Program-made: the position numbers and the translations under genes | Part shown: positions 1-9,127 of the stretch, piece after piece | Numbering within the stretch: the stretch's first letter is position 1 | Layout: each line of letters begins with the position of its first letter | Assembly: GCF_910592395.1 (NCBI RefSeq) | Contig: NC_088314.1 | Span: 10,602,001-10,666,000, forward strand | Reading direction: 5' to 3' | Source: Lineus longissimus | Lineage: Eukaryota > Nemertea > Pilidiophora > Heteronemertea > Lineidae | Length of the DNA stretch: 64,000 nucleotides | The notes under the pieces: generated by a model | The model's database searches: none | The model's input: only the letters and a program-made list of their open reading frames with translations | What the model was told of the DNA's origin: nothing

Positions 1-6
1 CAAGCA

Positions 7-527
7 TTAATTGGCGCCTTTGTTTGCACTTGTTCCTGTTTTCACGGTATTACCCTGTAAATCGGGGTTCGCTGTGTCCTTGTAATATCCACCAATTTGG
101 AGCTGGTCACTTTTTGCTGCCTTCGAGAACGAGAGGGTGGACTGGAGATACGATCGATAGCCGTACATCTGATCGTGCCCCCCTACCTGTCTTCCCGCAT
201 TGGCGTAAACCTCAACTTGTTTGAAATAGCTTCCGACAAAATAGTTGATGGGAAACACCAGCGATTTATCGGGAAATGGCTCCGCTGTCGTGAGTACTGC
301 ACCATCTTTGTCCAGTATCCTGAATTTTAGAAGCTGTCTCCCAAATTCAAATATTCGTCTTCGGCGGCGTTGACCCTAAATTCAATTGGACCACCCTTGT
401 CCAAGGAAGTGATAGGATGGAACTCTTTGAATGAACTGTCCTCTATACTCGTCTGTGTGGGCTTAACTTCAAAGAGTTCCAATTCGCTACGTCCGCAATT
501 GCAAGAGTCCGTATCCAATAGCGACAT
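7..527 (-). pseudogene. Major capsid (hexon-like, double jelly roll) gene, 5' part, broken
   Basis: The start codon at 527-525 opens a frame with the typical N-terminus of the adintovirus/Maverick major capsid family (worm F54H12.2-like): a short Cys-containing leader, a TQTSIE motif and a GPIEF motif. This frame ends at a stop at 327-329. The homology continues in another frame, whose first Met is at 258, through FPINYFVGS, VEVYAN and YGYRSYL motifs, and then meets a stop at 7-9. The gene therefore has a frameshift near 325-332 and a premature stop. The family is normally several hundred residues long, so most of the protein is missing or lies left of the window. It is the capsid building block in live relatives. 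The start lies 8 nt downstream of the stop of the pVI-like gene. Confidence 0.8.
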
Positions 528-535
528 GATAGCTC

Positions 536-1075
536 TTATACTTTAGCTGAAGAAAATGTGCCTCCCTGCTGTTGTCGTCGGTTTTTACGCGATTTTCTCT
601 TCCTTTTTCCTCCTTGGGACTCCTGGGCCCCCACATGGGCTTTTCCTTGTTTTTTGTGTCTTTTGGCCGTTAAACTCTGCCCAATTTCTTCATCTGTATT
701 ATCCGGCGCTAAGATTTGACGCTTGATCCCGCCAACAACTTGCTTTTTAACGTTATGTCCGATTTCGTGTAAGCTTTCTTTTCCCCTTTCCTTCAGGGCG
801 GTTTTAATATCTTTTTCACCGGACAGCACTTCCGAAAGCGCTTGAGCGCCCGATTTTAAGAGGCTCTTTCCAGCGCTTACGGCTACCTTTTTTATGGAAG
901 GAACCACGACTTTTTTCAGCATCGGAACCACTGTTTTGAATATTGAGCTGAATATGCCTCCGAGTCCATGCCCATGCTGGTATAAGCTATCTCCTCGAAA
1001 AACGGGAAGCCCAGAACCAGTCTGATAGTATCTTCGATATGCGTTTAAGTCCGGACGGTAAGGAACCAGCACCAT
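536..1075 (-). CDS. pVI-like minor capsid protein
   Basis: An intact 179-residue frame. The N-terminal third has a YRRYYQTGSGLPVFRG segment followed by GHGLGGIFSS and an amphipathic helix around residues 40-65, then SGAQALSEVLSG near residue 80. This layout matches the pVI-like proteins of adintoviruses and Mavericks, which by analogy with adenovirus pVI are small internal capsid proteins with a membrane-active helix. The C-terminus is very basic, with several Lys/Arg clusters, as expected for contact with packaged DNA. The frame is uninterrupted although the adjacent capsid gene is broken. Function is inferred from family resemblance and gene order; the catalytic or lytic activity is not shown by sequence alone. 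Confidence 0.65.
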   Translation of the reverse strand: MVLVPYRPDLNAYRRYYQTGSGLPVFRGDSLYQHGHGLGGIFSSIFKTVVPMLKKVVVPSIKKVAVSAGKSLLKSGAQALSEVLSGEKDIKTALKERGKESLHEIGHNVKKQVVGGIKRQILAPDNTDEEIGQSLTAKRHKKQGKAHVGAQESQGGKRKRKSRKNRRQQQGGTFSSAKV

Positions 1076-1166
1076 GATGAATTTGTCCTCGAACGATTTT
1101 ACAGGCTGAATGTTTGTTTCTTGTTTTTAAAAACACGATATTTTCCCCTCACAAACCCTTTAAGAG

Positions 1167-1813
1167 CTAGGTGCGTTTTTCCCACTTGGTTATGCGGTCC
1201 GATTGTTCTTCTTTTTCGTTTTCTTTATGACTTCTGTCCGGACTAGCTGTTGATTCCAATAGAGGACTCCATGATTTGTTTTGGGACCAATTGGGCACAG
1301 TTTGTACAGGCGTTGTTTTTTTACTCCCGAGTATAAGTGCTTTTTCCCTGGTTTTACTCAGACGTGACGAGCGTCGTTGCTTCGATATTTCTGAATCCTT
1401 AAACAATTTTGGTGCACTTGTAGCTTTTTCTTGTGGACTCATGGCAAAAGATAGAGGTATTGGCAAGCCTAGAACCGATGTTTCCTTCCTTTGGGCTGCT
1501 TTTTTCGCCTTCATCAACGGCGAAAAGACACCCTCTTCTGTGCCGATGCTCTCCTCCAAGGCGCGCCCCGCGAGTGGAGATAACAATTTTGACTTCGTAA
1601 TAGCGCTCTGAATTGGTGTCAATTTGGAACCGTCCTCATCAGCGACAAGTTTCGGTTTTTTCCCTCTGATAGTAGTGTGAGTGTGTTTGTAGACGGTTTC
1701 TTCATTTCCGATGTATAGGCTATCCATCCCGGCGGCACTCCGATCTTCAAGAAGGCATCTCTCAATTCGGTGGCCCCCGGCGGGACAACGTAGTTCATGC
1801 TCTCCGGCTTCAT
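1167..1813 (-). pseudogene. Unrecognised viral protein, probably split by a frameshift
   Basis: Two overlapping minus frames cover this segment: 1619-1813 (64 residues, with a VPPGATELRD and IGVPPGW stretch) and 1167-1727 (186 residues, starting MDSLYIGNEE). The first loses sense near 1725, exactly where the second begins, so one ancestral gene with a frameshift near 1725 is the simplest reading (inference). The longer frame is polar and Ser/Lys/Thr-rich, has no membrane segment and ends with a highly charged tail. I do not recognise the family. Its position between the pVI-like and pX-like genes suggests a structural or late protein. Confidence 0.45.
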
Positions 1814-1988
1814 TAGGAATTCAATGTTTCGTACGATATTTGTATTGGGTAACTTTGTTTCCTAGATTATTAATTCGTAGCTGAACGGATCCCAGTCTAT
1901 CGTTGAACGGTGACGTCTTACGTAATTTTTCATAATGTCCTTAATAAAGGGGTGGTGTAATTTCAAAGTGGGCGCGATCAGATCAGAT

Positions 1989-2055
1989 CGTGTTCTGTTC
2001 CCTCTTCTCCATTGCCAACTTGTTCAAAAGCTGAGGAACTGTCTCTCGGACGACT
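1989..2055. repeat. 67-bp partial duplicate of the kinase gene
   Basis: This stretch matches 8678-8744, inside the deoxynucleoside kinase gene, in the same orientation with about five mismatches over 67 bp. A weaker match nearby (about 1946-1967 versus 9160-9180) suggests a second short copied piece. No coding frame supports function here. Within 1814-2141 I otherwise see nothing recognisable. Confidence 0.7.
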
Positions 2056-2141
2056 CAGTAAATTCTTTTCCCCGTAATCCACTACGCGATCGAATCAAGC
2101 TTTTGTCTCTCTTCTTCGAGCCTGACTGAAAAGTTTCATTT

Positions 2142-2333
2142 TTAAATCGGCCGGTAGATTGGCATATTTTTCGCCACTAACAGTCGATCCGATGAAGGCT
2201 CCTCCTCCTCCTGCTCCTTGTCATATGCTGCCTCGTTGCTGATAGAGTTAAAGGCTTTCGCCGTTGATGAATCGTAACTGTTAGTCGGCATGTCTGCACC
2301 GACCATCGCACAACGACGCTTGTAGACTTCCAA
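2142..2333 (-). CDS. Small hypothetical acidic viral ORF
   Basis: A 63-residue minus frame with a run of acidic residues (QEEEEPSS) near its C-terminal half. No family is recognised. It lies between the unknown gene at 1.2-1.8 kb and the pX-like gene, in the same orientation as all viral genes, but it is short enough to be chance or the remnant of a longer gene. Confidence 0.25.
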   Translation of the reverse strand: MEVYKRRCAMVGADMPTNSYDSSTAKAFNSISNEAAYDKEQEEEEPSSDRLLVAKNMPIYRPI

Positions 2334-2432
2334 CAGAATTAAGATACATTCCTCGAATTCCCTTTATCCTGTTGTCCTGAATATCTGGCCATTTTGCTGG
2401 CTTAAGTTCTATTTCGAAAACGGAGGAAAGAC

Positions 2433-2852
2433 TTATTTGCCGATTCCACCGATCAAACTGCCAATCGCCGAAACGGCCAGTGGAATCAAGGCGCTCAAGA
2501 ATCCTCCTTTGATGCCTTCGGTCGCCAGTATGTTCTGTACCATAGAGCTGTGTTTCTGCAATTTCCTGTTCTTATCCGCTGAAATGCCGCTCGCATTTCT
2601 ATTACCCACGTTGTGGATGCATTCGAGCAAAGCGTCCATTTGCCCCGCGTTGGCGATTTCCAAGAGTTTTGCTTGATTCTTTTTGCTAGTTTTTCTCAAG
2701 AGCGATAAAAAATCGATATGATCGGCGGCAGTGGAATCGCGAGGGAGATTCCTCTGCCTATTATAAGACTGTCTCCTCCCCGTTCTTTTGCGTCTCCCCT
2801 TCTGTTTACTCCGAATTAATTGCTCCATGAGGTGTCTATTATTTGGTAGCAT
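2433..2852 (-). CDS. pX-like core protein with hydrophobic glycine-rich C-terminus
   Basis: An intact 139-residue frame. Residues 14-40 are rich in Lys/Arg/Gln. A helical Leu-rich middle follows (LLEIANAGQMDALLECIHNV). The C-terminus has GGFLSALIPLAVSAIGSLIGG, a hydrophobic Gly-rich segment. Basic N-terminus plus a GGFL...PL...G C-terminus is the layout of the small pX-like proteins encoded by Mavericks and adintoviruses, thought to be core or membrane-active virion proteins by comparison with adenovirus. The frame is open and begins 30 bp from the left end of the pogo-type insertion. The assignment rests on motif layout, not on catalytic residues. Confidence 0.6.
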   Translation of the reverse strand: MLPNNRHLMEQLIRSKQKGRRKRTGRRQSYNRQRNLPRDSTAADHIDFLSLLRKTSKKNQAKLLEIANAGQMDALLECIHNVGNRNASGISADKNRKLQKHSSMVQNILATEGIKGGFLSALIPLAVSAIGSLIGGIGK

Positions 2853-2882
2853 CTTAAACTATACTGGCACTGGTAATATATA

Positions 2883-5126
2883 CTGTAGTCAAGGCCCGGC
2901 CTCTTCTCTCCAGTCTATTCACCAGAGGTAACCAATGAGTGACTTCGCTGGCCCTTGTGATGGCTCAGCCGAGCTGTCACGGTTACCCTAAACCACTTAT
3001 TACCGCAGCCCTATTGATTCGAAGTGTTGTGGGCCTACTGGTCGATGAGTGCGCATGTGGAATGACGTAAATGGTAACGCCACTCGCCGACCGTTTATAC
3101 AGGTTGTCTCATAAAACTGAAGCACCTTTTAGATTGATCCAAACCCCCCAAAACAAAAAAGGCCTTATTGAAACTCTGAAGGAAAATCTACGAATGCTTG
3201 CATCAGTAAAGCAAAGTGAGATTCAGGCAATGATAGTAGTCACGAAATTCCGAAGAAAAACGAGGAGCTCATCCTGTTTTTCTACAACCCTATTTTTTTT
3301 ATTTAGACTCCCTAGGCCTACGTGGGAGAAAACAGAATCGAAGTTTCTAGGATTTGTGGTTTTCTTGTGTAATTCTAGGGCCATTTTAGGCCTATAAATG
3401 AAGCCCAACTGAGGGTACCCACATTGCAGACAACCCATGCGACAATGGATGCTGTAGAGCTGCTGAGAAAACGACGCCGGCGCTACACCATGACGAAAAA
3501 CTTGCCTACCTGAGAGACCAGAAGGAGGCACTGGTGAACGGTACGGTGCGCAGTATGAGAGAGTTCGCCTCCCACTATAACATCCCCTGGGAGACGTTTA
3601 GAAGGTGTAATATCGAGGACCTCGGGGAGCATCGATCGTCTTGATATACAGATGCGGTTCTTCTTTAACATGGACCAAACCTTTGTCCTGTTTGATATGA
3701 GAACCATGTACACGGCCAACACCACGGGGGAGAAGGCCATAGACGTCCGATCATCCAGGTCCAATACGAAGCTGGGATAGACCGTCACCCTCTGCATCGC
3801 AGCCTCTGGAGCAAAGTTGCCGGCGCACATCACCTTCCCCAGAAGAGGTTTCGTCCGGGTGTTTGCAGCCATCCAAGACAACCCACCAGCAGATGTAAAG
3901 ATTACCCAATCGGAAACTGGTTGGATGAGGGAGGAAACGGCGCACCACTGGTTAGATGAAGTCCTATCACCCTACGTCACCGACAACGAGACCGACCAGT
4001 TTCTGTTAATCTTCGATCATTATCGGGTCCACCGGACAGAGAACTTCCGGGCGAGAGTCCGCGACATGAGAGGCAGCCTGGATTACGTACCTGCTGGTTG
4101 CACATCCCTCGTACAACCGTTAGACGTTGCAGTCATGAAGTCCTTCAAATGTCACGTACGGTGACAATGGAAATCGTGGAAGAAGGACCACACGGACGAA
4201 CGAGGAGACTGCCCTCACATCGGCCTGAGAGACGTGACCAACATCATCAGAGATGCATGGGATGGTGTTGATGAGGACGTTATCGTCAACTGATTTAAAG
4301 CATCGTTTCGACCAAGGCCAATCGAAGCTGGACCACATGCTATCTTGGAGGAAGAAGAGGAGACTGCCGTGGATGGACCAGAGTTCGTGAATGTAGTCGA
4401 GGAGGACATTGTGATGGACTTGAATTGACTGTGGGTGTTGTGAATGATTGTGGGTACGATTCTGAAAGCTGGAAAATCTAATAATGTGTATCTTTAGCTT
4501 TGAAAAAAAATTGAATCGGGATTTGCATCGTTCTTTTTTATTCCTTCACTGATCACTTCGGACAAGACTGTACATTCAGAGGGATGTTCGGTTTTGTCTC
4601 CCGATATGTGACGGACAACTTCTCATTCTAACCAATTTTGCACTGCAAAGTATCTTTGAAAGCCCGAAGCTGGTAAGGGATGGTAAGACCCGAAGACATG
4701 CTCCATTACCTCCCTGAGCAGTGCCTCACTTTGAAAGAGCAGGTCAGTCCCTAAAACCAGCAGAAGTCAATATGTCAGTTGGACTTTTTTCATGGACACC
4801 CTGTACACTATCAACCATTAGCACTGGGACACCCTTTACACTACCAATGACGATTAGTTGAAAATGTTCTGGGACACTCAGTACAATGGCCGAACGAAGG
4901 CCCGATCCCATTATCCCATTCATAGGAGACCTACGAATTGGTTTCAACAACCCAAACAATAAGGATTGGACTCGAAACTGAAGTATGTTGGATATGAGGC
5001 CTGGACAACCCTCTCAGGAATCCCAGCCAATGATCGGCCTTCTCAACAGCTCTGTTCCCCACCCTATGAGTCAGCGGCGGCGACACCGGCTGTTAATGAA
5101 TTGGTGTTATTTTCATGAAACTACAG
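2883..5126 (+). mobile_element. Degenerate pogo/Tigger-type DNA transposon inserted in the virus
   Basis: The element carries a broken DDE_1-family transposase on the plus strand, opposite to the viral genes. Candidate ends are CTGTAGT at 2883-2889 and its inverse ACTACAG at 5120-5126, each flanked by TA (2881-2882 and 5127-5128), the target duplication expected of Tc1/mariner/pogo elements. The terminal repeat is only 7 bp as seen, so the exact ends are tentative. Insertion is between the pX-like gene and the end of the packaging ATPase gene, and it must postdate the virus. Confidence 0.6.
3511..4426 (+). pseudogene. pogo/Tigger-like transposase, broken
   Basis: Around 3511-3608 a frame resembles a psq/CENP-B-type helix-turn-helix (REFASHYNIPWETFRR). 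DDE_1 catalytic-domain homology follows, with NMDQT near 3670 (first Asp), LCIAASGAKLPAHI near 3790-3830, a GW...W...V...Y block near 3920, LLIFDHYRVH near 4010 (second Asp) and TSLVQPLDV near 4105 (third Asp). C-terminal homology continues past a stop at 4162-4164 to an acidic tail ending near 4426. There is a gap between the DNA-binding and catalytic parts, an in-frame stop near 3777, and the further stop at 4162. The longest surviving frame is 3817-4164. The transposase is therefore inactive. Confidence 0.75.
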
Positions 5127-5212
5127 TAATTGCACGAAACGATATATTTTGACTCAATGTTTATTGTTGTCTTCTCACACACCGCATCCAAACGAAGCCT
5201 ATCACATTGTTC

Positions 5213-6007
5213 TTAGCGGTTTTTTTGCCAATTTCGCTTACTATTGTTGTACAATTTTCGTGGTACAAATATTCTTTGATAGTCTCCGAAAAGGTCTGTC
5301 CTGAAGCAAATCTCCTCCGGACTATTTTGAGTGCCGTCGACGAAAAGATATCCGTTCGGTTTTGAAGTTGCCTTTTCATAAATTTCCATGAAAAGCCGTT
5401 GGTTTGCCGGCATAATCCTGGAGCCGAGATGACGGGCTGTAGATTTATCTAATGGACTATGGAATAGCACGTAAATATGGGCGCAGCGTTGTAGAGTAAT
5501 GCGTTCCGAGCCTTGGTAGAACATATTTTGCATCAGAATTATCCAGGAAAGTGAATTATGATGACATTTTCTTGTCGCCATATCGGAAATAGCTTTGCTC
5601 TTCGAGACGTCCTCCATTAAATCGTCGTAGATGTGCAATCCGAACTTCTGCTCTCCGTTGTGCTGTTGCGGGTGAATGTAATCGTCCATATTTTCGGGCA
5701 GTCCTTGAACTAGCATTATTCGCTTTCTCGTCGTGTCACTTTCAATTTCAGCCACGGTTTTACTTCGCTGCCCATAGAAGAGATATATGTAGTCGAATGG
5801 TCAATCGAAGATACGACTGGCATTTTCGATCAAGCGCATAGTAAATTCTGTTTTCCCGCTCAAGGGCGCCCCTTGAATTATGGCCCCAAAGGGCAAAGCA
5901 ATTCTACCGTCGAAACTTTGCCCTTCTTCCATCATGGTAAAGAGGGCATCTAGTGTAATTGGGTTTTTGCACAGTATACGATGAGATGATGTGGACATCC
6001 GTCTCAA
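5213..6007 (-). pseudogene. FtsK/HerA-type packaging ATPase with one in-frame stop
   Basis: The protein starts at 6007. Walker A is GAPLSGKT near residue 47. Walker B (LHIYDDLM) and a following HHNSLSWIILMQN block match the viral genome-packaging ATPases of Mavericks and adintoviruses, which pump DNA into the capsid. A TGA at 5801-5803 interrupts the frame shortly after the P-loop. Downstream homology continues in the same frame to a stop at 5213, so a single nonsense change rather than an indel separates the two halves. The total length of about 264 codons is normal for the family. The 3' end lies about 85 bp from the pogo insertion. Confidence 0.85.
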
Positions 6008-6134
6008 TAAGTTTCTTTCACAGTCAAATTAATATGAAACGCGAGCAAGCTCTGATGATGATCGAAGATGGCCTGGCAATCTCTCACCGCCTTCAGGCCT
6101 CCTTCCTTCGTATCGACGAGTGACCCCTCCTCTG

Positions 6135-7256
6135 TTATGTAAGGGGAGTCACTTGTCCTTTGTCCACCCATTCGTCAAAACTCGACGGCCAGCCTCTGTA
6201 GTGTACGAAGAATTGGAGCTTTCCCTTGCGTTTCCGGCGTTTTAAAATATCGACGTGATAGGTTTGCTCATCCGTTGGCATCTTAATTTTCTGCATCTGA
6301 TGTTAATAAAACTAGCCTTTGATCAGTTCTTGCTGTTACTCATGCAGCTTATAGGTGGGTGGCTCTATCGCTCTGCGATGTGCGACTACAAAATACTCTT
6401 CTGTCCATTTGGCAGTCGATCCTTTCTCAAACAGGCTGGTGGGAATTCGAGCGATACGAGCTACGTCCCCGATTTGGAAACGAAAAATGGCTTTTTTCGG
6501 AAATTCCTTTCCGTACAGTTTGTCCCATAAATACTATTCGTGTTCAATCTTCACATCCTTGTGTTTCATACCGATTACTCTGTGAACGCTTGCATTGTAA
6601 GCAGCCAGCAAATCGGGCAGTGCCTCCAACCATCGGTGTGTATTGCGTTGCGTGAACAAACGAAACATTCTGTCTTTCAACGTTCGATTGAATCTCTCCA
6701 CTAGGGCCGCTTTGGGATGACTGTAGACGGAAAATAGTTTAATCCCACGCTTTTTGATAAGGTTTTGTACAGCACCATTGTAAAACTCACCGCCTTGATC
6801 CACTTGAATAAGTCGCGGTTGGTGTTTTAGTCTTCTGAAAATATCTTCCAGGGTCGAAGCTACCTCGCGGCCAGTTTTTGTTTTCAAGGGTGCCGCAAAA
6901 GCAAAACGTGAAAATACATCGATGCCGGTCAACAGATATTTATAATTCGAATTGCGAGCGGCTATTTTATCGAGCGAAACTAAGTCTAATTGCCACTGAT
7001 CATCGATTCCCCTTGCAATAGTCTTTCTGCGCGGGAAACGCCATCTCACCTTTCGATGTAAGGTATAAGTGTCTTGTCCCCTCGACCAATCTTTAACATG
7101 AGTTCTTGTAATCCAGGGTCGACGTTTTTTCGCTTCCCTATAAAGTCTCTCTAGCGAGGAAAAGGCCGCCGGCGAATTTGCGGGCTCCGTGTAAATTTCC
7201 GTCAATAAAAGATTAATACGATCTTTTTCGTCTTTGTCCGTTTCACCCATTATCAC
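6135..7256 (-). pseudogene. Retroviral-type (rve) integrase with chromodomain, four in-frame stops
   Basis: The start is at 7256. The rve catalytic core has D91 (QLDLVSL), D153 (VDQGGEF) and E187 (LVERFNR), the D,D-33-E arrangement of Maverick integrases. Preceding it is a Zn-binding-like N-terminal region without clear HHCC residues. An SH3-like domain follows (FQIGDVARIAR near 6470-6500), then a C-terminal chromodomain (YHVDILKR...VHYRGWPSSFDEWV, about 6150-6271) ending at a stop at 6135-6137. Stops interrupt the single frame at 6534-6536 (TAG), 6336-6338 (TAA), 6312-6314 (TAG) and 6303-6305 (TAA). No frameshift is needed. In live elements this enzyme inserts the linear genome into host DNA, and chromodomains are known to bind modified histones. 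Confidence 0.85.
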
Positions 7257-7292
7257 TCTTTTAAATAGTGTAAAAAACTTATCGATGGATCT

Positions 7293-7544
7293 CTAGTCAC
7301 TGCTTACGATAATGACCGCCTCATCTTCATTGTTCTCGTTTCCGCTGGAAGCACTTGTGTCTGCCACGCCGTCCGAATCAGGTTCCGACTTAAAAGGATA
7401 TGTTTTGTGCGCTCCTATTTTTGCTCCTAGCTTCTTCCTCGGTGTTTCCTCGATCGGGAATACGGGAAAGGCCAAGTAACGCCGCCGCATTTTCGGTTTT
7501 GTTAACGTATCCTCGCCAGCTTCGTACATCATGTAGAGTTGCAT
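7293..7544 (-). CDS. Hypothetical viral protein, acidic C-terminus
   Basis: An 83-residue open frame: a basic middle (KPKMRRRYLAF) and an acidic Ser-rich end (NENNEDEAVIIVSSD). No family is recognised. It abuts the stop of the upstream zinc protein gene (sharing position 7544) and precedes the integrase gene by about 35 bp, consistent with a compact viral gene cluster. The terminal hydrophobic-acidic VIIVSSD resembles a SUMO-interaction-type motif, but this is only a visual impression. Confidence 0.45.
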   Translation of the reverse strand: MQLYMMYEAGEDTLTKPKMRRRYLAFPVFPIEETPRKKLGAKIGAHKTYPFKSEPDSDGVADTSASSGNENNEDEAVIIVSSD

Positions 7545-8239
7545 TAAAATAGTTTATCGCCGCCTTGGTTCAATTTGACCATGGACATCTCCCGTTTTCT
7601 TGTTTGTGTGTTTCTGGCTAGTACTTGCTTTCCCTTAGTTTGATTCTTAGTTCCTTTGGAAGTAGAGGGAATCACTTCGGGGCTGTCTTCGCTCCCATTG
7701 GTCTTAATCGTTGGTTTTTTGTTGATTTTTGTCATCTTGTTAACTTTTGTCTCCCAGGTCATCAGTTTTTCCGCAGGGAAAGGCGTTATGCAGGAGCTCT
7801 TTGAAGCGGAAGAGCCCGCCTGATCTTGTTGTTTCTTAACGCGGCGTGTTTCTCGTTCTTTTTCCAATTTCTTATGAAAAGAATTGCAACGTTCGGCGTC
7901 CAACTCGAAGTAACTTTCTTGTGGGTATGGCCGGTGACAGCGTTTGCATTCGCGAAACGATCTCTGCTGACATTTGTAACAAAACGGTTTGCCCTCCATT
8001 AGAAAGGAGTAAGAAGAGCACCAATTACACCTCTTTTTTACGTGTTCATAATCGGTGTCGCAATTGAAATGTTCCTCATCAGTCTCCGTGTGTTTTACTT
8101 TCGCTTTACGCTTCCCAACCTGTGGCGTTGCTTTTGCGCAGTCCTTTGGACATCTTGTCTTGTAATAGTATTTAAAACTAAGGTGGTCCTGAGGGAGGTT
8201 ATATCCTGTACAGTGATAGACATAATTTTCTTTTCTCAC
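7544..8239 (-). CDS. Cys-rich zinc-binding viral protein
   Basis: An intact 231-residue frame. Cysteine pairs occur at CNWC, CYKC, CKRC and near residue 118 (RCNSFHKK), with spacing typical of two zinc ribbons in tandem. The pattern CYKCQQRSFRECKRCHRPYP is familiar from zinc proteins encoded by Mavericks and adintoviruses. The C-terminal half is Lys/Ser/Thr-rich and probably disordered. A role in DNA or RNA binding, such as late transcription, is plausible but not demonstrated. The final ribbon's second Cys pair appears altered (CNSF where CNSC would be expected). The gene lies 3 bp after the kinase stop codon, suggesting co-transcription. Confidence 0.6.
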   Translation of the reverse strand: MRKENYVYHCTGYNLPQDHLSFKYYYKTRCPKDCAKATPQVGKRKAKVKHTETDEEHFNCDTDYEHVKKRCNWCSSYSFLMEGKPFCYKCQQRSFRECKRCHRPYPQESYFELDAERCNSFHKKLEKERETRRVKKQQDQAGSSASKSSCITPFPAEKLMTWETKVNKMTKINKKPTIKTNGSEDSPEVIPSTSKGTKNQTKGKQVLARNTQTRKREMSMVKLNQGGDKLF

Positions 8240-8242
8240 ATG

Positions 8243-9001
8243 CTACTTTTCACTGATTTTAATAGTGTCCTGTATGAAATCTAGCAGCTCTTTCGGGCTT
8301 GCCCTGGCACTCTCCTTTAGGGCAATGTTGCACTCGCCCCATGCTCCTGTGCAAATTTCGTGGTTTTTCCATTTGGCCAGGTGCCTTTGGTAAGCGGCTT
8401 TCAGGGCTTCTTGATACGAATACGTTACCGGATTTGGTCCGCTGCACTCGAAATCTCTACCACGTATTGCGAGACGTGCCATACAGATGTCTGTTGGCGT
8501 GTTCACCAAGTAGATACCGTGCATCTGAAGTGCTAGCATTTGCATTGTCTTCTCCGCCTCTGTCATCGCAAAATCGATGAGGAAATCTCTTGAGAAACAG
8601 CTTATTCTCCCAAGCTCGAATAAGGTTTCGACGAAGGGGAGGGGCGAAAAAAGGCTTCGATCCGTGACGATTATTGTAGTGTTCTTTTCCCTCTTCTCCA
8701 TCGCTAACTTGTTCAAAAGCTGAGGAACTGTCTTTCGGACGACTTTGTTGAGCGACTGGACAAAATGAATGTGGGCTAGGGGAGCCTCCATCAAGGGATT
8801 CTCGTAACACATTTTGAGCGGGATGTGTCCCGGAAACGAGGTGAACTCGTCCAGGCATTCCCTTATGCTGAAAATATTGAAGGGTAGATCGTCGCCGTGG
8901 AAGGTAGCCATTTCTTGTATTTGATCTATGATGGTTGTTTTGCCGGCTGCGATTATACCCTCGACCGTGAACATAAAGACATTTTCGGCAGGACGACTCA
9001 T
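8243..9001 (-). CDS. Deoxynucleoside kinase, intact
   Basis: An intact 252-residue protein of the dCK/dGK/TK2/dNK family, which phosphorylates deoxynucleosides with ATP for DNA synthesis. The P-loop is GIIAAGKT at residues 15-22. The catalytic-base region is RECLDEF with E48, followed by the DRS motif at 114-116 and an Arg-rich LID (RLAIRGRDFE) at 176-185. The length fits the family. The start at 9001 was chosen because it places the P-loop about 14 residues in, as in relatives. Such kinases are sporadic in large DNA viruses and probably came from a host gene. That the frame is fully open in an otherwise decayed element is notable. It is next to the zinc protein gene and near PolB, consistent with a replication module. 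Confidence 0.88.
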   Translation of the reverse strand: MSRPAENVFMFTVEGIIAAGKTTIIDQIQEMATFHGDDLPFNIFSIRECLDEFTSFPGHIPLKMCYENPLMEAPLAHIHFVQSLNKVVRKTVPQLLNKLAMEKREKNTTIIVTDRSLFSPLPFVETLFELGRISCFSRDFLIDFAMTEAEKTMQMLALQMHGIYLVNTPTDICMARLAIRGRDFECSGPNPVTYSYQEALKAAYQRHLAKWKNHEICTGAWGECNIALKESARASPKELLDFIQDTIKISEK

Positions 9002-9127
9002 CCTTATATGAATAATATGCTTAATATATGGTTTTATGAACTATATGTTACAATGCGTGTGCTGGACTATAGATACAGTCTTTGCTCTACAATGTAAAGT
9101 TTTTCTAGTAAATTCTCTTGCCATATG

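Noticed and set aside
6255-6655. Three overlapping plus ORFs
   Set aside because: They lie antisense to the integrase C-terminal region, which shows clear domain homology on the minus strand.
8299-8580. Plus ORFs in the kinase region, and the 8457-8858 minus ORF in another frame
   Set aside because: Shadows of the intact deoxynucleoside kinase, which has all family motifs in one frame.
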